A DNA stretch of 64,000 bases from Prescottella equi (GTDB lineage: Bacteria; Actinomycetota; Actinomycetes; Mycobacteriales; Mycobacteriaceae). The position numbers and the translations under genes were made by a program. This document shows positions 8,781 to 17,017 of this stretch, in pieces. Location of the stretch: positions 124,001-188,000 of the forward strand of contig NZ_JAIVAH010000011.1 of NCBI RefSeq assembly GCF_020171745.1, read 5' to 3'. The notes beneath the pieces were generated by a model, which saw only the letters and a program-made list of their open reading frames with translations, was not told where the DNA came from and did no database searches. Position 1 is the first letter of the stretch, and each line of letters begins with the position of its first letter.

Positions 8781-8981
8781 CTGCGCGTCACTGTAACCTA
8801 GAGCACTGTGGAGCACAAGCACGTGACCTTGGACCCCGACCGCAGGGCCCGCCGGGCCGAGCGATCAGCGGTGACGGCCCCTCGGGCGGCCGAACACGAC
8901 TGGGGGCCAAAAGGACTGGACAACGCGTTGCCGAAGGCTCGCGCAGGCCTCGATCCAGATGCGTCGGGTCATGCGCAAACG

Positions 8982-9003
8982 TTCTAGAATGAATGTTCTA
9001 GAA
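8982..9003. promoter_or_regulatory. probable TetR operator, copy 2
   Basis: A 22-base site with two perfect 8-base arms, TTCTAGAA-n6-TTCTAGAA. It ends 35 bases before the chosen ATG of the TetR gene (17 before the alternative GTG). The spacing of six between CTAGAA and TTCTAG is the same as in copy 1, about 220 bases away. Autorepression together with repression of the catabolic operon is the natural reading. Confidence 0.68.
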
Positions 9004-9038
9004 AAGATCGGATTCGAGCGGTGGGGAGTGAACTCGGA

Positions 9039-9722
9039 ATGACGAAGACGACAGCCGAGAGGAAACGTGGCGAGCATCGAACCACGGAGGAGTCACGCCG
9101 TAAGATCCTCGACTCCGCGCTGAAGCTTGCCCAGGACAGAGGGTTCCACGGAACGACGATGTCACTCATCTCGAAGACCTCGGGCATGCCCGCAGGATCG
9201 TTGTACTGGCATTTCGAGAACAAGGACAATCTGTTCAGCGCCCTCCTCGAGCGCGGAGTTCGGGAGCGTGACGCGGGCACCGGTTGGTGGGACGTCACGA
9301 CCGGCGAGACCATTCGAGAGCACTTGACGCGGTTCATCCTGGTCCGGACGGGAACGTTGAATCCGACGAACGGATTCTGGCGGATCGGCTTGATCCTCTC
9401 CCTCGAACGGTCCCTCGAGTCTCCCGAGGCACGTGCGCAGTTCCTCGCCATTCGCAGCGGCTTGACCGCGACCATGAGCGATTGGTGGCGCCAGATGCTG
9501 GGTCGACCCACGGTCGAGATGGATCCGGGTCTGCCGCACCGGTTGTCGGCCTTCACCATGGCCACGATCGACGGCCTCGTAGTGTCGGAGACCGCTGGCG
9601 AGACGTGGGACATGGACGAACTGGGACGAACGCTGGTCGACACGTTGGTCTTTCTCGCCACCCAGGGCATGGAGCGAGCCGGCGCGAGCGTCGAGGACCC
9701 TCGCCCCGCCAGCACCGACTGA
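9039..9722 (+). CDS. TetR/AcrR-family regulator of the left catabolic module
   Basis: About 227 residues. The N-terminal DNA-binding domain is clear: RRKILDSALKLAQDRGFHGTTMSLISKTSGMPAGSLYWHFENKDNLF, with the typical helix-turn-helix ending in YWHF. The C-terminal ligand-binding half is divergent, as in all TetR proteins. I prefer the ATG at 9039 (GGGGAG upstream); a GTG at 9021 is possible. It is transcribed away from the dioxygenase operon, and two copies of an inverted repeat lie in the shared intergenic region. It probably represses the operon until an aromatic intermediate binds. It converges with the end of the FAD monooxygenase gene of the right module. Confidence 0.85.
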   Translation: MTKTTAERKRGEHRTTEESRRKILDSALKLAQDRGFHGTTMSLISKTSGMPAGSLYWHFENKDNLFSALLERGVRERDAGTGWWDVTTGETIREHLTRFILVRTGTLNPTNGFWRIGLILSLERSLESPEARAQFLAIRSGLTATMSDWWRQMLGRPTVEMDPGLPHRLSAFTMATIDGLVVSETAGETWDMDELGRTLVDTLVFLATQGMERAGASVEDPRPASTD

Positions 9723-9797
9723 GCGGAAGCAGTCGGGTGCGGCCGGGACACCGTCCAGATTCTGGGCGGTGACCCGGCCGTGACGGTTCCGCCACCC

Positions 9798-11480
9798 CTA
9801 GCCGGCGGAGACGCGCTCCTTGAAGGACATGGACTGCAAAACCGCGGTGAGCGTCCGATCGGCCTCGCCGGTGAGCGAGACCGCCCCGACGAACTTGTCC
9901 GGGCGCAGGAACACCACCGCGAACGGCCGATCGTCGAACCACCGCTTGAGGCGACCGTCGACGTCGCCGATCACGATGGCCTCGCCACTCGTATTCGATT
10001 CGGTCCAGGTCCGTCTGACCTCGGGCACGATCCTGACCAGCTTGGCGCCCAGGCGCTCGAGCTTCGCGCGCGACTCCGCCGAGAACAGCGGCTCCGGATC
10101 GTTACCCCACACGAGGATGTTCCACCCGGACCCGATCACATCGTCCATCCGGACACTCGGCTGTGTCGCCGTCGACACCCACGGCTGAGGGAACTGGGCG
10201 CCGACACCGGAACTATCGACCTTCGAGACCAGTGACCGGCTGCGCTTGGTTGGCATCTTTCCGGTCGAGCGCCCGGGCTCCTTGGATACGGCATCGACGA
10301 CGACACCGGAATCGTAGCGGGGCATGGGCTTCCAGCCCATGCCGGTGACGTAGGACTTCGTCTTCGGCACCACGTTCAGCGCCAGCGCGAGTCCGTCCCG
10401 GACACCGCCGACGACCTTGTTCGTGGTCCCGAACACCTTGCCCATGTTCAGCGACAGCGCGACCATGGCGGACGCATGAGCGCGCCGTTCCCGGTCGTAG
10501 GTGTCGAGCAGCGACTCGGTGGCGTCCCCCTTGACCACCGCTGCCAGCTTCCATGCCAGGTTGGTCGCGTCACGGATACACGAGTTCCAGCCCTGGCCCG
10601 CCCAGGTCGGCATCAGGTGGGCGGCGTCACCGGCGATCAGCACCCGCCCCTTGCGGAACGCTGACGCGACGCGCGCGTTGTGGGTGAACACCCGACGGCG
10701 GGCGATGTCCAACGAGCGCGGGTCCGGGGCGTGCTCACCGAGAAGCCCGAAGATGAAGCGGTCGTCGTTCACCAGCGAGTCCGGCTCATCGTCGTGCAGC
10801 ATGAACTCCCAGCGCCGGACACCGTGCGGGAGCCCGAACGACCCGTGCGGACGCCGCGGATCGGCCCCGAAGATGGCGTTCGGTGTCCCGAGCGGATCGT
10901 TGTCGATGTCCACCACGAGCCAGCGGGTACCGGTGCTCACACCCTCGAAGTCGGCACCCATCCACTTGCGGGTCATCGACCGGCCGCCCTCGCAACCCAC
11001 CACGAAATCCGCAGTGATCGTGAAGGTCTCGTCCGAGTCGACGACCTTCACCTCGGCGGCGACACCGGTGGCGGACTCGGTGAGGTCGAGCACCTCGTGA
11101 CCGAACAGGACCTTCACGTCGTCGAACCGGTCGAGTCCCTCGTACAGCACCTTGTCCACGAGGGGCTGGATGAACCCGTTGCGGCGGGACCAACCGAATT
11201 CCTCAGTGGTGGGTGACATCTCGGAGATGACACGACCACTGCCGTTGAGCACCCGAATGGCGTGCTGGGGGGAGATGTGTGCGGCGACCTCGGTGGCCAG
11301 TCCGGCGGCCTGCATGGATCGCAACGACTCGTCATCGATTCCGACCGCCCGCGGGTAGTCGATCAGTTCGGGGAGCTTCTCGACCAGGATGACGCGGCAG
11401 CCGTACTTGGCAAGCAAGTTGGATAAAAGGAGCCCGGACGGGCCGGCACCGATGACGAGGACGTCAGTGCTGTTCTTCAT
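9798..11480 (-). CDS. FAD-dependent aromatic monooxygenase (MhpA/PheA class A)
   Basis: 560 residues, close to the length of MhpA-type hydroxylases. The N-terminal Rossmann motif is VIGAGPSGLLLSNLLAKYG, ending in the ribose-binding Glu (VILVEK). The second FAD motif is GDAAHLMPTWAGQGWNSCIRDATNLAWKL. The C-terminal thioredoxin-like domain ends in the region VFLRPDKFVGAV. Single-component enzymes of this kind use NAD(P)H to hydroxylate phenols next to the existing hydroxyl. It is the last gene of the GntR-linked operon, 39 bases after the aldolase stop, with AAGG eight bases before the ATG. By analogy to mhp, hpp and ohp clusters the substrate may be a hydroxyphenylpropionate or related phenol; that is an inference. 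Confidence 0.85.
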   Translation of the reverse strand: MKNSTDVLVIGAGPSGLLLSNLLAKYGCRVILVEKLPELIDYPRAVGIDDESLRSMQAAGLATEVAAHISPQHAIRVLNGSGRVISEMSPTTEEFGWSRRNGFIQPLVDKVLYEGLDRFDDVKVLFGHEVLDLTESATGVAAEVKVVDSDETFTITADFVVGCEGGRSMTRKWMGADFEGVSTGTRWLVVDIDNDPLGTPNAIFGADPRRPHGSFGLPHGVRRWEFMLHDDEPDSLVNDDRFIFGLLGEHAPDPRSLDIARRRVFTHNARVASAFRKGRVLIAGDAAHLMPTWAGQGWNSCIRDATNLAWKLAAVVKGDATESLLDTYDRERRAHASAMVALSLNMGKVFGTTNKVVGGVRDGLALALNVVPKTKSYVTGMGWKPMPRYDSGVVVDAVSKEPGRSTGKMPTKRSRSLVSKVDSSGVGAQFPQPWVSTATQPSVRMDDVIGSGWNILVWGNDPEPLFSAESRAKLERLGAKLVRIVPEVRRTWTESNTSGEAIVIGDVDGRLKRWFDDRPFAVVFLRPDKFVGAVSLTGEADRTLTAVLQSMSFKERVSAG

Positions 11481-11519
11481 GACTATGCCTTCATTTCGAA
11501 AGTATCGGGGCAGAGCTGA

Positions 11520-12269
11520 TCAGGATCGATCGACGGACTGGTCGTAGATGGCCAGGTCGTTCCGTGCCGCCTTGCCGACCAGCATCAGATCACCGGCCAG
11601 CCCGATGAAATCGACCAATCCGGCGTTCCGCAGCGACGCCGCGTACCCGGGGTCCTTGCAGAAGATCCCGACGCGCACGCCGCGGACGCGGGCCGCCGCG
11701 GACACCGTGACGATCGCATCCCACACCGGGCCCGTGGTCCAGTCCGTACCGAAGCCCAATCCGTAGGACCGGGCGAGGTCGGCCGGGCCGAGATAGACAC
11801 CCTTGACACCGGGCATGGACAAGAGCGCCTCGGCGTTCGCCACGCCCGCGGCCGACTCGATCTGGATCATCGGCAGCACCGCCTCGTTGGCGGCGTCACC
11901 GAAGTCGTCGCCCTCGTACAGGTCGGGGCGCACCGGCCCGTAGCTCCGTGCACCCAACGGCGGGTACAGGCACGCGGCCACCAGGTCCGCGCACTGGTCC
12001 ACCGACTCGACCATGGGTGCAATGATGCCCCGGCAGCCGTTGTCGAGCAGGCGCGCGATCACCGCCGCATCGAGCCCGGCCAGGCGCGCGTAGGCGGAAT
12101 TCGTTCCACGCGAGGTGGTCTGCAGAATCCTGAGTGCACCCTCGGTGTCGAGTTCGCCGTGCTGCAGGTCCAGGATGTACCCGTCGTAGCCCGCCGCCAG
12201 CAGGTGTTCGACGACCAGGCCGGATGACAGACACAGGTGAGTCAGCACCGAAGCGTCAGTGCCCGTCAT
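11520..12269 (-). CDS. HpcH/HpaI-type class II pyruvate aldolase
   Basis: 249 residues from the ATG at 12269, whose A-T-G-A overlaps the stop of the preceding gene; GGAG is five bases upstream. The family's catalytic His is in LDLQHGE, the Arg in YARLAG, and the metal-binding Glu and Asp in MIQIES and LGPADL. Such enzymes split a 4-hydroxy-2-oxo acid into pyruvate and an aldehyde with a divalent metal. Here it would take the product of the hydratase encoded two genes upstream. It replaces the MhpE-type aldolase plus aldehyde dehydrogenase pair of classical mhp clusters; no dehydrogenase for the aldehyde is present nearby. Confidence 0.85.
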   Translation of the reverse strand: MTGTDASVLTHLCLSSGLVVEHLLAAGYDGYILDLQHGELDTEGALRILQTTSRGTNSAYARLAGLDAAVIARLLDNGCRGIIAPMVESVDQCADLVAACLYPPLGARSYGPVRPDLYEGDDFGDAANEAVLPMIQIESAAGVANAEALLSMPGVKGVYLGPADLARSYGLGFGTDWTTGPVWDAIVTVSAAARVRGVRVGIFCKDPGYAASLRNAGLVDFIGLAGDLMLVGKAARNDLAIYDQSVDRS

Positions 12270-12715
12270 GCGGACTCCGATTCCCGCGGTGGGGTGAAGA
12301 AGAAGCGGCTGATCATCCGCGTGCGGATGCGCCACTCGCCGTCGACCTGTGCGTACTCGTCGTCGAACTCGCCCATGCTGATCGGGGCCGCATTGCTGGT
12401 GTCCTGCGCATTGCCGCGCAGCATCTGGTAGTACAGCTGACCGCGCAGCACACCGTCCTCCCAGCGCAGGCGAAGGTTGCTCTGGATGTGCCGCACGACG
12501 GTGTCCGTGTCATGGACCCGCTCGGCCCCCCAGGCCCGGATCGCGTCGAGATCGGGCAGGTTCATCGTGGCCAGGCCGGTCAGCGAGCCGTCCTCGGTGT
12601 ACAGCTCGTAGACCCTGTCGCTCAGGTTGTGATCGACGCGGTACGCATGCTCGGCCACCAGAGCTTCGATAGCGCAACGGGTGTCGGTATCCACCGTCTT
12701 CATCCGGCTGATCAT
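12266..12715 (-). CDS. NTF2/SnoaL-like small protein
   Basis: 149 residues from the ATG at 12715, which overlaps the hydratase stop (ATGA); its own stop overlaps the aldolase start. The sequence has the cone-shaped alpha+beta pattern of SnoaL-like proteins: an N-terminal helix (IEALVAEHAYRVDH), a YTEDGSL strand turn, and a C-terminal sheet ending FDDEYAQVDGEWRIRTRMISRFFF. Members include isomerases, dehydratases and the small subunits of ring-hydroxylating dioxygenases. Its position between two pathway enzymes and double translational coupling imply a 1:1 role in the pathway, perhaps an isomerisation. The reaction cannot be named from the sequence. Confidence 0.72.
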   Translation of the reverse strand: MISRMKTVDTDTRCAIEALVAEHAYRVDHNLSDRVYELYTEDGSLTGLATMNLPDLDAIRAWGAERVHDTDTVVRHIQSNLRLRWEDGVLRGQLYYQMLRGNAQDTSNAAPISMGEFDDEYAQVDGEWRIRTRMISRFFFTPPRESESA

Positions 12716-13509
12716 TCGTCGCCTCCGGTCGTCGTGGTGTGAACGGTGGCGGAACCCAACCCGTCGAAGACGGCTGTGTGTGCCTTGCCTGGCTGCATGA
12801 TGCCGATCGGGCCGAGCGAGCCGGAGAGAATGACCTCCCCGCGCCGCAGCGGGCGCCCCTGGGCGATGGCGGTGCGGGCGAGCCACTGAACCGCATTGAG
12901 CGGATCGCCCATGCAGTCGGAACCCGTTCCTTCCGAGATGATCTCGTCACCGCAGGTCAGCCTCATCGAGACGGACGGCAGGTCGATGTCGTCCAGACGA
13001 ACCCGCTCGTCGCCCAGGACGTAGTAGGCAACGGCGGCGTTGTCGGAGATGGTGTCGACGATGTCGATGTCGTAGTCGCGGATCCGGCAGTCGACCACCT
13101 CGAGGCTCGGCGCGACGTAGTCGACGGCGCTCCGGATCGAGGCCAGGTCGGTCTCGGTGATGTCCGCGGCCAGGACGAACGCCACCTCGGCCTCGATCTT
13201 GGGGTGGATCATGCATTCGAGGTCCAGGGTGCCACCATGGGACAGGGTCATACCGTCCAGGAGCACACCGTAGTCGGGCTCGTCGACCTGGAACTGTTTC
13301 TGAACAGCGGGGGCCGTCAGGCCGATCTTGCGGCCGACCCGGACCGCGCCGGCAGCCTCGCGGCGGAGGATGTTGATCTCCTGGATCCGGTAGGCGGCGT
13401 CGAGATCCTTGGGTGCTAACAACTCTCGGATCGGGCTGATCGGGACGCGAGTGGCCTCGGCCTGCGCGAGCAGCCGCGCGGCATCCTCGTGGGTGACCGC
13501 GGTCGTCAC
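12712..13509 (-). CDS. 2-hydroxypenta-2,4-dienoate hydratase (MhpD-like)
   Basis: 265 residues from the GTG at 13509, preceded by GGAGG and overlapping the hydrolase stop (GTGA). The hydratase/fumarylacetoacetase-like family is recognisable from AAYRIQEINILRREAAGAVRVGRKIGLTAPAVQ, and from the metal-site region IEAEVAFVLAADI and SLEVVDCRIRDYDID. It adds water to a 2-hydroxydienoate to give a 4-hydroxy-2-oxo acid, the substrate of the aldolase two genes downstream. It is the only hydratase of the whole island, so it may also serve the left module. Confidence 0.87.
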   Translation of the reverse strand: MTTAVTHEDAARLLAQAEATRVPISPIRELLAPKDLDAAYRIQEINILRREAAGAVRVGRKIGLTAPAVQKQFQVDEPDYGVLLDGMTLSHGGTLDLECMIHPKIEAEVAFVLAADITETDLASIRSAVDYVAPSLEVVDCRIRDYDIDIVDTISDNAAVAYYVLGDERVRLDDIDLPSVSMRLTCGDEIISEGTGSDCMGDPLNAVQWLARTAIAQGRPLRRGEVILSGSLGPIGIMQPGKAHTAVFDGLGSATVHTTTTGGDE

Positions 13510-14396
13510 TCTGCAACCTCCGTTGCAGACGTGTCTGCGACGAACTTCAGCACCCGCGCATTGAACGCGGCAGCGTCCTCCCACTGCGGCCAGTGCTCGG
13601 CATCCTCGATCAGGAAGAACTCGCCCTGCGGGATCAGCGCGGCCAACTCGGCCCCACGCTCCCGGCCCGCGGGCTCGTGCCCGGTCCACACGAAGAGCGT
13701 GGGGCAGATGATCTTCTCGAGGTCGGCGTCCTCGAGACGGTTACGGTAGCGGATCTCCGGATCGTGCAAGCACATGATCCGATGCATCGACTCGGGAAAC
13801 GTCTTCTGCGCGTAGATGTTTTGCCGAACGGCGATCAGCTCGTCGGTGACCTGGCCCGGATCGTGCATGACGACCTCCAGGCGGGCCTTGACGTCGTCCC
13901 ACCGCGGATCGGCGGCGACCCGTTCGTTCAGTTCGCGCAGGAACTTCAGGCGGTCCTCGGGGAACATGTGCCCGCCGGGCGCGCTCAGGATCAGACGTCC
14001 GACGCGCTCGGGGTGGACGCCGGCGAACTTGACCGCCACCCAGCCACCCAGGGACTCACCGCAGATAACCGGCGCCTCCAGTCCGAGCACGTCCAGCAGA
14101 TCCCGCAGGTGCTCGATGTACTGCGGCATCTCCAGGTCCGCGGTGGCGTGCGTCGTGTAGCCGTGTCCCGGAAAGTCGTACGCGACCACCTTGTACTCCG
14201 CGGCCAACGCCCGGATGTTGCGGGCGAAGGCCTCGATGTGCCCGCTGGTCCCGGCCAGCATGACGATCGTGTCCGGCCCCTGCCCGGCGGTGAAGACGCG
14301 AGTCCTCCACTTGCCGACCTGGACATACTCGAGGGTGTGCGGGACGTCCGCGATCTCCTCCCAGAAAGTGGTGGGACGCTGCTGTGCGGTGCTCAC
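13506..14396 (-). CDS. alpha/beta hydrolase, probable ring-fission product hydrolase
   Basis: 296 residues from the GTG at 14396, preceded by GGAG and overlapping the dioxygenase stop (GTGA). The nucleophile is Ser115 in CGESLGGW and the base His268 in EDAEHWPQWE. At the usual catalytic-acid position related enzymes have an Asp (HDP); here the residue is Glu241 (TGHEPAG), an unusual substitution. The Gly before the catalytic His is also replaced (AEHW for AGHW). The position between the class III dioxygenase and the hydratase supports hydrolysis of a hydroxymuconic semialdehyde-type product. It is only distantly like the hydrolase of the left module. Confidence 0.82.
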   Translation of the reverse strand: MSTAQQRPTTFWEEIADVPHTLEYVQVGKWRTRVFTAGQGPDTIVMLAGTSGHIEAFARNIRALAAEYKVVAYDFPGHGYTTHATADLEMPQYIEHLRDLLDVLGLEAPVICGESLGGWVAVKFAGVHPERVGRLILSAPGGHMFPEDRLKFLRELNERVAADPRWDDVKARLEVVMHDPGQVTDELIAVRQNIYAQKTFPESMHRIMCLHDPEIRYRNRLEDADLEKIICPTLFVWTGHEPAGRERGAELAALIPQGEFFLIEDAEHWPQWEDAAAFNARVLKFVADTSATEVAE

Positions 14397-15388
14397 TGCT
14401 GAATCTCCTGAATCGAATCGGTGACGACGGATGAGGGGCTTTCCGAGGCCGTGGTCGAGGCGGTCATGACCGCGAAGCCGGTCGCCCACGAGTGGATGGG
14501 CCAGTAATGGGACCGCTCGACGCGGTATCCGCCGGCGACGGACAGGGCAGCGAATGCGGCTATCCAGCAACGGATCTCCTGCGCCCCGCAACCACCCTCC
14601 TCGTGGAACCACTCGGTGGTCCACGCGTCGACGACATCGAGGTCTCCGGCGGAAAAGGTGTCCATCATGACCGCGTCGAACTCCGGATTGATGTCGCGCA
14701 TGAGCTTTTCACCCGCGTTGTTGCGGGCGGCGGTGGTGAGGATCCGCTGTTCGCGGGCGGCACGCTGCTCGAGAGTGATGTGACGGCCGCCGCTGATGAG
14801 GTGGTGGGCAAGTTCGGGCGTCGCGTCCGCGAACACCGGGACGGGCGGATCGTGTGAGAGTCCGCCGGACGCCACGAGTAGCACCCTTCTACCAGTGGAG
14901 AGCGCCCACCGGCCGATCGCCTCGCCGAGCAGGCGGGAGCGCTGGATCGGGCCGAGCGGCAGGCCCACGCTGTTGACGACGATCGGGACGATCTTGTCGG
15001 TGAAGCCTCGGCCGAAGATGAATTCGAGTGGCTGCGTGGTGCCGTGATCGACGGCGAGCTCTTCCGAGCGGGCGATGTCGAGGCCCGCGTCGAGGAGGGC
15101 CGACGACAGTGCACGCGCGGCCTCGGTGTCGACGGGGAGCGGGCCCGGAGCGGTGCCCCAGTCCCCGACACTGCTGGCCTGTGCGCCAACACAGAAAGCG
15201 GGCAGCATGTCGTAGAAGACGCCGTTGAAGTGGTCGGGGGCGATGACGATCGTCAGCTCTGGATCGAACTCGCGGACCCGAGCCCGCACCGCGTCCAGAG
15301 CCGCATCCAGTTCGGTCTGGACTGTTCCACCCGGATCCACGAGCCCGTAGGTCGGCGCGTGGGATAGGGCAGCCAACGCCAATGTCAT
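14393..15388 (-). CDS. class III (LigB-type) extradiol dioxygenase, MhpB-like
   Basis: 331 residues from the ATG at 15388 (GGAG six bases upstream); an in-frame ATG four codons earlier is possible. LigB-family features are the N-terminal SHAP motif, IVIAPDHFNGVFYDMLPAF, the catalytic His in LAVDHGTTQPL and the later SGGLSHDPP. MhpB-type enzymes open 2,3-dihydroxyphenylpropionate-like catechols with Fe(II). It is a second, unrelated extradiol solution within 6 kb of the VOC-type enzyme. It is the first gene of the right operon; a perfect 18-base palindrome lies just upstream, next to the divergent GntR gene. Confidence 0.85.
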   Translation of the reverse strand: MTLALAALSHAPTYGLVDPGGTVQTELDAALDAVRARVREFDPELTIVIAPDHFNGVFYDMLPAFCVGAQASSVGDWGTAPGPLPVDTEAARALSSALLDAGLDIARSEELAVDHGTTQPLEFIFGRGFTDKIVPIVVNSVGLPLGPIQRSRLLGEAIGRWALSTGRRVLLVASGGLSHDPPVPVFADATPELAHHLISGGRHITLEQRAAREQRILTTAARNNAGEKLMRDINPEFDAVMMDTFSAGDLDVVDAWTTEWFHEEGGCGAQEIRCWIAAFAALSVAGGYRVERSHYWPIHSWATGFAVMTASTTASESPSSVVTDSIQEIQQ

Positions 15389-15416
15389 GTTTCTCTCCAT
15401 CGCAAGGGCCGATTGA

Positions 15417-15434
15417 CCGGTAACCGGTTACCGG
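15417..15434. promoter_or_regulatory. perfect 18-base palindrome, probable GntR operator
   Basis: CCGGTAACCGGTTACCGG is its own reverse complement. It starts 29 bases upstream of the class III dioxygenase start and lies 134 bases before the divergent GntR gene. The inner GGTAACCGGTTACC resembles the short inverted repeats bound by FadR-type GntR proteins. Confidence 0.6.
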
Positions 15435-15567
15435 CCACCGCACGTTAGCGTGTCCCGGGTCACCAGACAAGCACCGGCATACGTCGGCTTCGGTCCCGCG
15501 AGCGCCTGATAGCCTCACCGGCGTCAGCTTTCGGACCGGCTCATTGGGCACTGGAGACTGGAACTTC

Positions 15568-16260
15568 ATGAACGTGACTCGTGGCGGCGCCACGGCTGCC
15601 CCGGGCGCTGATCGACCCTCGCGGTTCGGTCCGCAGATCTACGGCTACCTCAAGGAACGCCTGCTCGACGGCGTCTACGAGTGCGGCAGCAAGCTCAACA
15701 TCAACGAGATCCGGGAAGAGTTCGGAACCAGTCGACACCCGGTACTCGATGCGATGCGCATGCTCGACAACGACGGCTTGGTCGAGGTCCTTCCGCAGGT
15801 GGGTTGCCGCGTCAAGGTGTACACGCCTGAGGACGTCGAAGACTTCTTCCGACTGTTCGGCGGAATCGAAGGACTGGTGGCCGGCATGGCGGCCCAGCGC
15901 CGGACCGCCGCTCAGATCGAACGCTTGAACGGCCTTGTGATCCTCGCCGACGACGAGCAGATCTCGGCCGCAGAGGCCTACAAGAGCATGAACGGACGTT
16001 TCCACGGCGTCGTACACGACATGGCCGCTTCACCGATCATCAACGAAACATGCTCGCGACACTGGGATCTGGCGGACTTCATGGTCAACACGGTCGGCGG
16101 CGTCTCCTCCATCGCCGTGTCGTTGGAGGAACGGCTGGCCCGGCATCAGGAAATCGCGGCGGCAATCGAGGCCGGCGACTCGGACGGTGCGGCCGAGGCT
16201 GCCGAGGTGCACGTCCTCGAAACCACCCGGGACATCATCGAGCGCATGAAGTCTCGCTAG
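15568..16260 (+). CDS. GntR-family regulator (FCD type) of the right catabolic module
   Basis: 230 residues from the ATG at 15568. The N-terminal winged helix is visible (IYGYLKERLLDGVYECGSKLNINEIREEFGTSRHPVLDAMRMLDNDGLVEVLPQVGCRV), with the typical loss of generality at the wing. The C-terminal half is all-helical with the FCD ligand and metal-binding pattern (FHGVVHDMAASP, RHQEIAAAIEAGD, HVLETTRDI). It is transcribed away from the dioxygenase operon, and the likely operator lies between them. A GntR regulator, instead of IclR, recalls the ohp cluster described for 2-hydroxyphenylpropionate in Rhodococcus. Confidence 0.85.
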   Translation: MNVTRGGATAAPGADRPSRFGPQIYGYLKERLLDGVYECGSKLNINEIREEFGTSRHPVLDAMRMLDNDGLVEVLPQVGCRVKVYTPEDVEDFFRLFGGIEGLVAGMAAQRRTAAQIERLNGLVILADDEQISAAEAYKSMNGRFHGVVHDMAASPIINETCSRHWDLADFMVNTVGGVSSIAVSLEERLARHQEIAAAIEAGDSDGAAEAAEVHVLETTRDIIERMKSR

Positions 16261-16282
16261 AGATCCGGGATCCGTACGTAGG

Positions 16283-17017
16283 TCAGCTTCCGAAGAAGTT
16301 GCGCGCGTACATGTTGAGGTCACCCATCGCCCCGCTGTAGACGTTGAGGTCGATGTTGGCGTTCACGCCCGGGATCCGGCCGCTGTCGGTGTACTGCCAG
16401 AAGGCCCAGTTCTTCCAACCGCCCGGCAGCGCGCCGGGGTAGTTGCCGCCGTTGTAGTCCGCGATCCACAGCGGGTAGTTGGAGAACTCGGTGGTGTTGG
16501 CCATCGCGGTACGCCAGAAGTTGGGGTACGTGTAGATGATCGGCTGGCGGCCGGTGAGCGCCTGCACCGAGTTGAGGTAGCGGTGCGTCCAGTCGATGAG
16601 CTGCGGTGCGGCGAGCCCGCCGGTGCTCTCGAGGTCCAGGACGGGCGGCAGACCGCCGATCTGGTTGACGGCCAGCGCGTTCGCCGCGAAGAAGGCGGCC
16701 TGCGCTTCGGGGGAGGCCGACGGGTCCGCGTAGTGGTAGGCACCGCGGGCGACGCCGGCGATCCGCATCGCGATCGAGTCCTGCGCGAAGTACGGGTTGG
16801 TGTAGAAGAGGCCCTCGGTGGCCTTGACCAAGCCGAATTCGTAGCCGGCCCCGCGCACCGCCCCCCAGTTGATGGGCGCACCGTTCGGGTGCTGCCAGGA
16901 CGCCACGTCGACGCCCTGCGGGGCCGCCACCGCGACGGCGGGGGCCGCCAAGGTCACCGCCCCGGCCATGGCAAGTACGGCGACACGCGAAAGGGAGCGA
17001 CGGCGGTTCCTCGGCAT
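16283..17017 (-). CDS. secreted GH25 lysozyme (N,O-diacetylmuramidase-like)
   Basis: 244 residues. An N-terminal signal peptide (MPRNRRRSLSRVAVLAMAGAV...AVAA) is followed directly by a GH25 domain: GVDVASWQ with Asp37, then GLVKATEG, GAYHYADPSASPEAQA and the catalytic pair Asp128/Glu130 in VLDLES. The end IADYNGGNYP...WAFWQYTDSGRIPGV is also typical. It would cleave the glycan chain of peptidoglycan outside the cell. There is no extra cell-wall-binding domain. It converges with the GntR gene and stands alone, so it may serve wall turnover or competition. Confidence 0.88.
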   Translation of the reverse strand: MPRNRRRSLSRVAVLAMAGAVTLAAPAVAVAAPQGVDVASWQHPNGAPINWGAVRGAGYEFGLVKATEGLFYTNPYFAQDSIAMRIAGVARGAYHYADPSASPEAQAAFFAANALAVNQIGGLPPVLDLESTGGLAAPQLIDWTHRYLNSVQALTGRQPIIYTYPNFWRTAMANTTEFSNYPLWIADYNGGNYPGALPGGWKNWAFWQYTDSGRIPGVNANIDLNVYSGAMGDLNMYARNFFGS

